This document shows, piece by piece, positions 61,667-64,000 of a stretch of 64,000 bases of DNA. Within the stretch, counting starts at the first letter, position 1. Each line of letters begins with the position of its first letter. Both the position numbers and the translations under genes were made by a program. The DNA lies in assembly GCF_009707955.1 (NCBI RefSeq), contig NZ_WMDQ01000005.1, forward strand, positions 186,001 to 250,000, in the 5' to 3' direction. The notes below the pieces were generated by a model. That model saw nothing but the letters and a program-made list of their open reading frames with translations, was not told where the DNA came from and ran no database searches. The stretch is from Flavobacterium sp. LC2016-13 (GTDB lineage Bacteria > Bacteroidota > Bacteroidia > Flavobacteriales > Flavobacteriaceae).

Positions 61667-64000
61667 ATGCATCACTATTTCTACGCTATCCATTTATTTG
61701 TAAATCGAAGGAAATCATTATCGGTATTTTTGGCAATTCTGATGCTTTTCGCTTTTGGATTTTTTGCCTCTAAAATTAAATTTGAGGAAGATATTACCAA
61801 ACTTATTCCAACAAACGACAAGTCTGATGTTACTGCAAAAGTGCTTAAACAGCTTAATTTTGCTGATAAAATTACCGTTATTTTTAAACTCGATAAAAAC
61901 GGAACTGATGAAGATTTAAAGCAAATGGCAACCGTTTTTTCAGACAGCGTTGCCAAATCATGCAAACCTTATATTACCGGAATTCAGGGAAAAGTTGACG
62001 AAGAAAATATTCAGGAAACTATAGATTTTGTATACAATAATCTGCCTCTTTTTTTAGAGCAAAAAGATTATACTGCAATTCAGAATAAACTACAACAAGA
62101 TAGTATTGCGGCAACCGTTCAGGGCAATTATAAATCGATTATTTCTCCATCAGGATTTATAACGAAGGATTTTATTTTGCAGGATCCGCTTGGGATTTCT
62201 TTTATTGCTTTAAAAAAATTACAACAACTTAATATTGGCGACGATTTTACGCTCGACAATGGTTTTGTAATGACAAAAGACAAGAAGAAATTATTGCTTT
62301 TTATTACTTCAAATCTTCCGTCGAGTGAAACCGAGAAAAACACCGTTTTTGCAGATAAACTAAAATCGATTCAGGATAATTTAAACAAACAGTTTAAAAA
62401 CAAAACTACGGTAAGTTATTTTGGTTCTGCATTAATTGCTGTTGCCAATGCAAAGCAAATTAAAAGTGATATTATTTTAACAACAACGATAGCGATGATT
62501 ACGCTAATGTTGATTTTGATTTTATTTTACAGAAAAGTATTAATTCCGTTTATTATTTTTCTTCCAACTGTTTTCGGAGCTTTATTTGCCGTTGCTTTTT
62601 TATATTTTGTAAAAGAACAAATATCAGCGATTTCACTCGGAATTGGTTCTATTTTATTAGGAATCACAATCGATTATTCCATACACATTCTTACGCATTA
62701 CAAACATAACAGCGATGTAAAAACGTTGTATAAAGATATTACAATGCCGGTAATTATGAGTAGTTCAACTACTGCCGTTGCCTTTTTATGTTTACTTTTT
62801 GTAAAATCGGATGCCTTAAATGACCTTGGAATTTTTGCTGCAGTAATTGTTATGGCTTCTGCATTTTTCTCTCTTTTAATTGTACCGCATTTGTACAAAC
62901 CATCAGAAAATAATTTTGATCACAAGAAAAATGTCATAGATAAACTGGCTCATTTTTCATTTCATAATAATAAATTCCTGATTGGTTTTTGTGTTCTTAT
63001 TACCATTATTTGTTGTTTTACTTATAACAATGTTGGTTTTAATAACGATTTGTCGCAATTGAATTTTGTTCCAAAAGATATCAAAGCTGCCGAAAAGGAT
63101 CTGGAAGAAAGCACAAGTTTAACTTCAAAAACTATTTATCTTGCTTCCTACGGAAACAGTATGGAGGAAGTTTTGCAAAACAACAGCCAGCTTTTTGCTT
63201 CTTTATCGAAGGAAAAAGATCAGGATAAAATTGTGAATTTTAGTTCGGTTGGCGGAATCATGCTTTCGCAAAAAGAACAAGAACAAAAAATTGCAAAATG
63301 GAATTCGTTTTGGGATGCCAATAAAAAGCAACTTTTAAAATCCGGATTAATTACCGAAGGTTCAAAACTAGGTTTTAAACCATCAACTTATTCTTTATTT
63401 TTTGATCACTTAGATTTTAATTTTAAACCAATTTCAGCAGAAGATTATTTAAAAATTCAGGCTTTGCAATTGCATGAATTTGTAACGCAAAAAAATGGTT
63501 TTTTCACGATTTCGACTTTAGTAAAAGTGACGCCTAAACAGCGTGATGTTTTTGTAAAATCGGCTGCAGCCAAAAATAATCTTATCGCGATTGATCGTCA
63601 GCAAATGAATGAAACGTTTTTTAGCACGTTAAAAACTGATTTTAATTCTCTTGTAAATTATTCATTTATTGCTGTTATTCTGATTCTGTTTTTCTTTTTC
63701 AGAAGAATCGAATTGGTTATTGTAAGTTGTATTCCGATTGCCTTAACCGGAATTGTAACGGCTGGAATCATGGGCATTTTCGGCATTCAGATGAATATTT
63801 TTAGTATGATCGTTTGTACTTTGATTTTTGGTCACGGTGTCGATTTTAGTATTTTTATGACGAGTGCACTTCAAAAAGAATATACTACAGGAGTTAACGA
63901 AATTGCGATTTACAGAACTTCGATTATCCTTGCAGTAATTACAACTATTTTAGGAATTGGCGCAATGATTTTTGCGCAACATCCTGCTTTGCGATCTATT
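61667..64000 (+). CDS. MMPL/RND-family lipid transporter (3' end cut by window edge)
   Basis: The frame starts at the ATG at 61667 and runs to the window end without a stop (778 codons). One N-terminal membrane helix, a periplasmic domain, a cluster of helices around 262-400 with GITIDYSIHILTHY, a second periplasmic domain, and a second helix cluster with IFGHGVDFSIFMTS: the two-fold layout of MMPL proteins. Acidic residues in GITIDYS and GHGVDFS fit proton coupling. It probably moves the pigment or its lipid out of the inner membrane. Confidence 0.9.
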   Translation, partial: MHHYFYAIHLFVNRRKSLSVFLAILMLFAFGFFASKIKFEEDITKLIPTNDKSDVTAKVLKQLNFADKITVIFKLDKNGTDEDLKQMATVFSDSVAKSCKPYITGIQGKVDEENIQETIDFVYNNLPLFLEQKDYTAIQNKLQQDSIAATVQGNYKSIISPSGFITKDFILQDPLGISFIALKKLQQLNIGDDFTLDNGFVMTKDKKKLLLFITSNLPSSETEKNTVFADKLKSIQDNLNKQFKNKTTVSYFGSALIAVANAKQIKSDIILTTTIAMITLMLILILFYRKVLIPFIIFLPTVFGALFAVAFLYFVKEQISAISLGIGSILLGITIDYSIHILTHYKHNSDVKTLYKDITMPVIMSSSTTAVAFLCLLFVKSDALNDLGIFAAVIVMASAFFSLLIVPHLYKPSENNFDHKKNVIDKLAHFSFHNNKFLIGFCVLITIICCFTYNNVGFNNDLSQLNFVPKDIKAAEKDLEESTSLTSKTIYLASYGNSMEEVLQNNSQLFASLSKEKDQDKIVNFSSVGGIMLSQKEQEQKIAKWNSFWDANKKQLLKSGLITEGSKLGFKPSTYSLFFDHLDFNFKPISAEDYLKIQALQLHEFVTQKNGFFTISTLVKVTPKQRDVFVKSAAAKNNLIAIDRQQMNETFFSTLKTDFNSLVNYSFIAVILILFFFFRRIELVIVSCIPIALTGIVTAGIMGIFGIQMNIFSMIVCTLIFGHGVDFSIFMTSALQKEYTTGVNEIAIYRTSIILAVITTILGIGAMIFAQHPALRSI

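Overview
The window looks like a chromosomal segment of a Flavobacterium species close to F. johnsoniae. The DNA is AT-rich, promoters follow the Bacteroidota -33/-7 pattern (TTTG, about 20 bases, TANNTTTG), and the gene families are flavobacterial. The right half is a flexirubin-type (aryl polyene plus dialkylresorcinol) pigment locus, including a tyrosine ammonia-lyase very like the characterised F. johnsoniae enzyme.

Region by region: 1-2.5 kb, a secreted sulfatase followed by a HAD-family lipoprotein cut by the window edge. 3-7.5 kb, core genes on the minus strand: acpP-fabF-rnc, then an IPExxxVDY protein and pyk. 7.6-11 kb, purN, rnhA, a membrane protein next to an ECF sigma factor with a membrane partner, and an orphan lipoprotein. 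11.2-14.2 kb, a PfkB kinase and a long PurF. 14.2-14.9 kb, a gene-free tract of four tandem units of about 185 bp; each has its own promoter, a two-hairpin RNA body and an intrinsic terminator. I read it as an array of four small RNA genes. 15-19 kb, superoxide dismutase, pth, rplY, prs and tRNA-Leu(CAA), with a gap packed with fold-back repeats at 16.5-17 kb. 19.2-20.2 kb, a two-gene module of a Panacea (SocA/DUF4065) antitoxin and a probable PemK-like toxin. 20.3-21.7 kb, OsmC and an exported alpha/beta hydrolase.

Two sugar loci follow. At 21.9-28.6 kb an L-arabinose operon (araB-araD-araA-lipoprotein mutarotase) diverges from a Nudix-type AraR regulator whose Nudix box is degenerate; a palindrome overlaps the likely araB -33 element. 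At 28.9-35.1 kb a GntR regulator diverges from galM-galK-galT-Na+/sugar symporter, with a tandem 10-bp repeat at the promoter. A rhamnose mutarotase and a secreted unknown protein follow.

From 36.3 kb to the window end lies the flexirubin locus. A flavin halogenase/monooxygenase-like gene is divergent from a long plus-strand series. Tyrosine ammonia-lyase makes the p-coumaroyl starter. Ketosynthases, ketosynthase-like partners, two ACPs, FabG and three hotdog dehydratase-type proteins build the polyene. DarA and DarB make the dialkylresorcinol. Acyltransferases (LpxL-like, BtrH-like) and a thioesterase are placed to join or release acyl chains. An ABC exporter, LolA, a lipoprotein, a beta-barrel protein, a glycosyltransferase-DUF2062 fusion and an MMPL transporter (cut by the window edge) suggest delivery of the pigment to the outer membrane. 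Many genes overlap by 1-38 bases, indicating co-transcription. Several longer gaps inside these operons hold fold-back repeats.

The most novel-looking item is the small-RNA array at 14.2-14.9 kb; the toxin-antitoxin module is second. All function calls rest on reading the sequence and remembered family features, not on searches.
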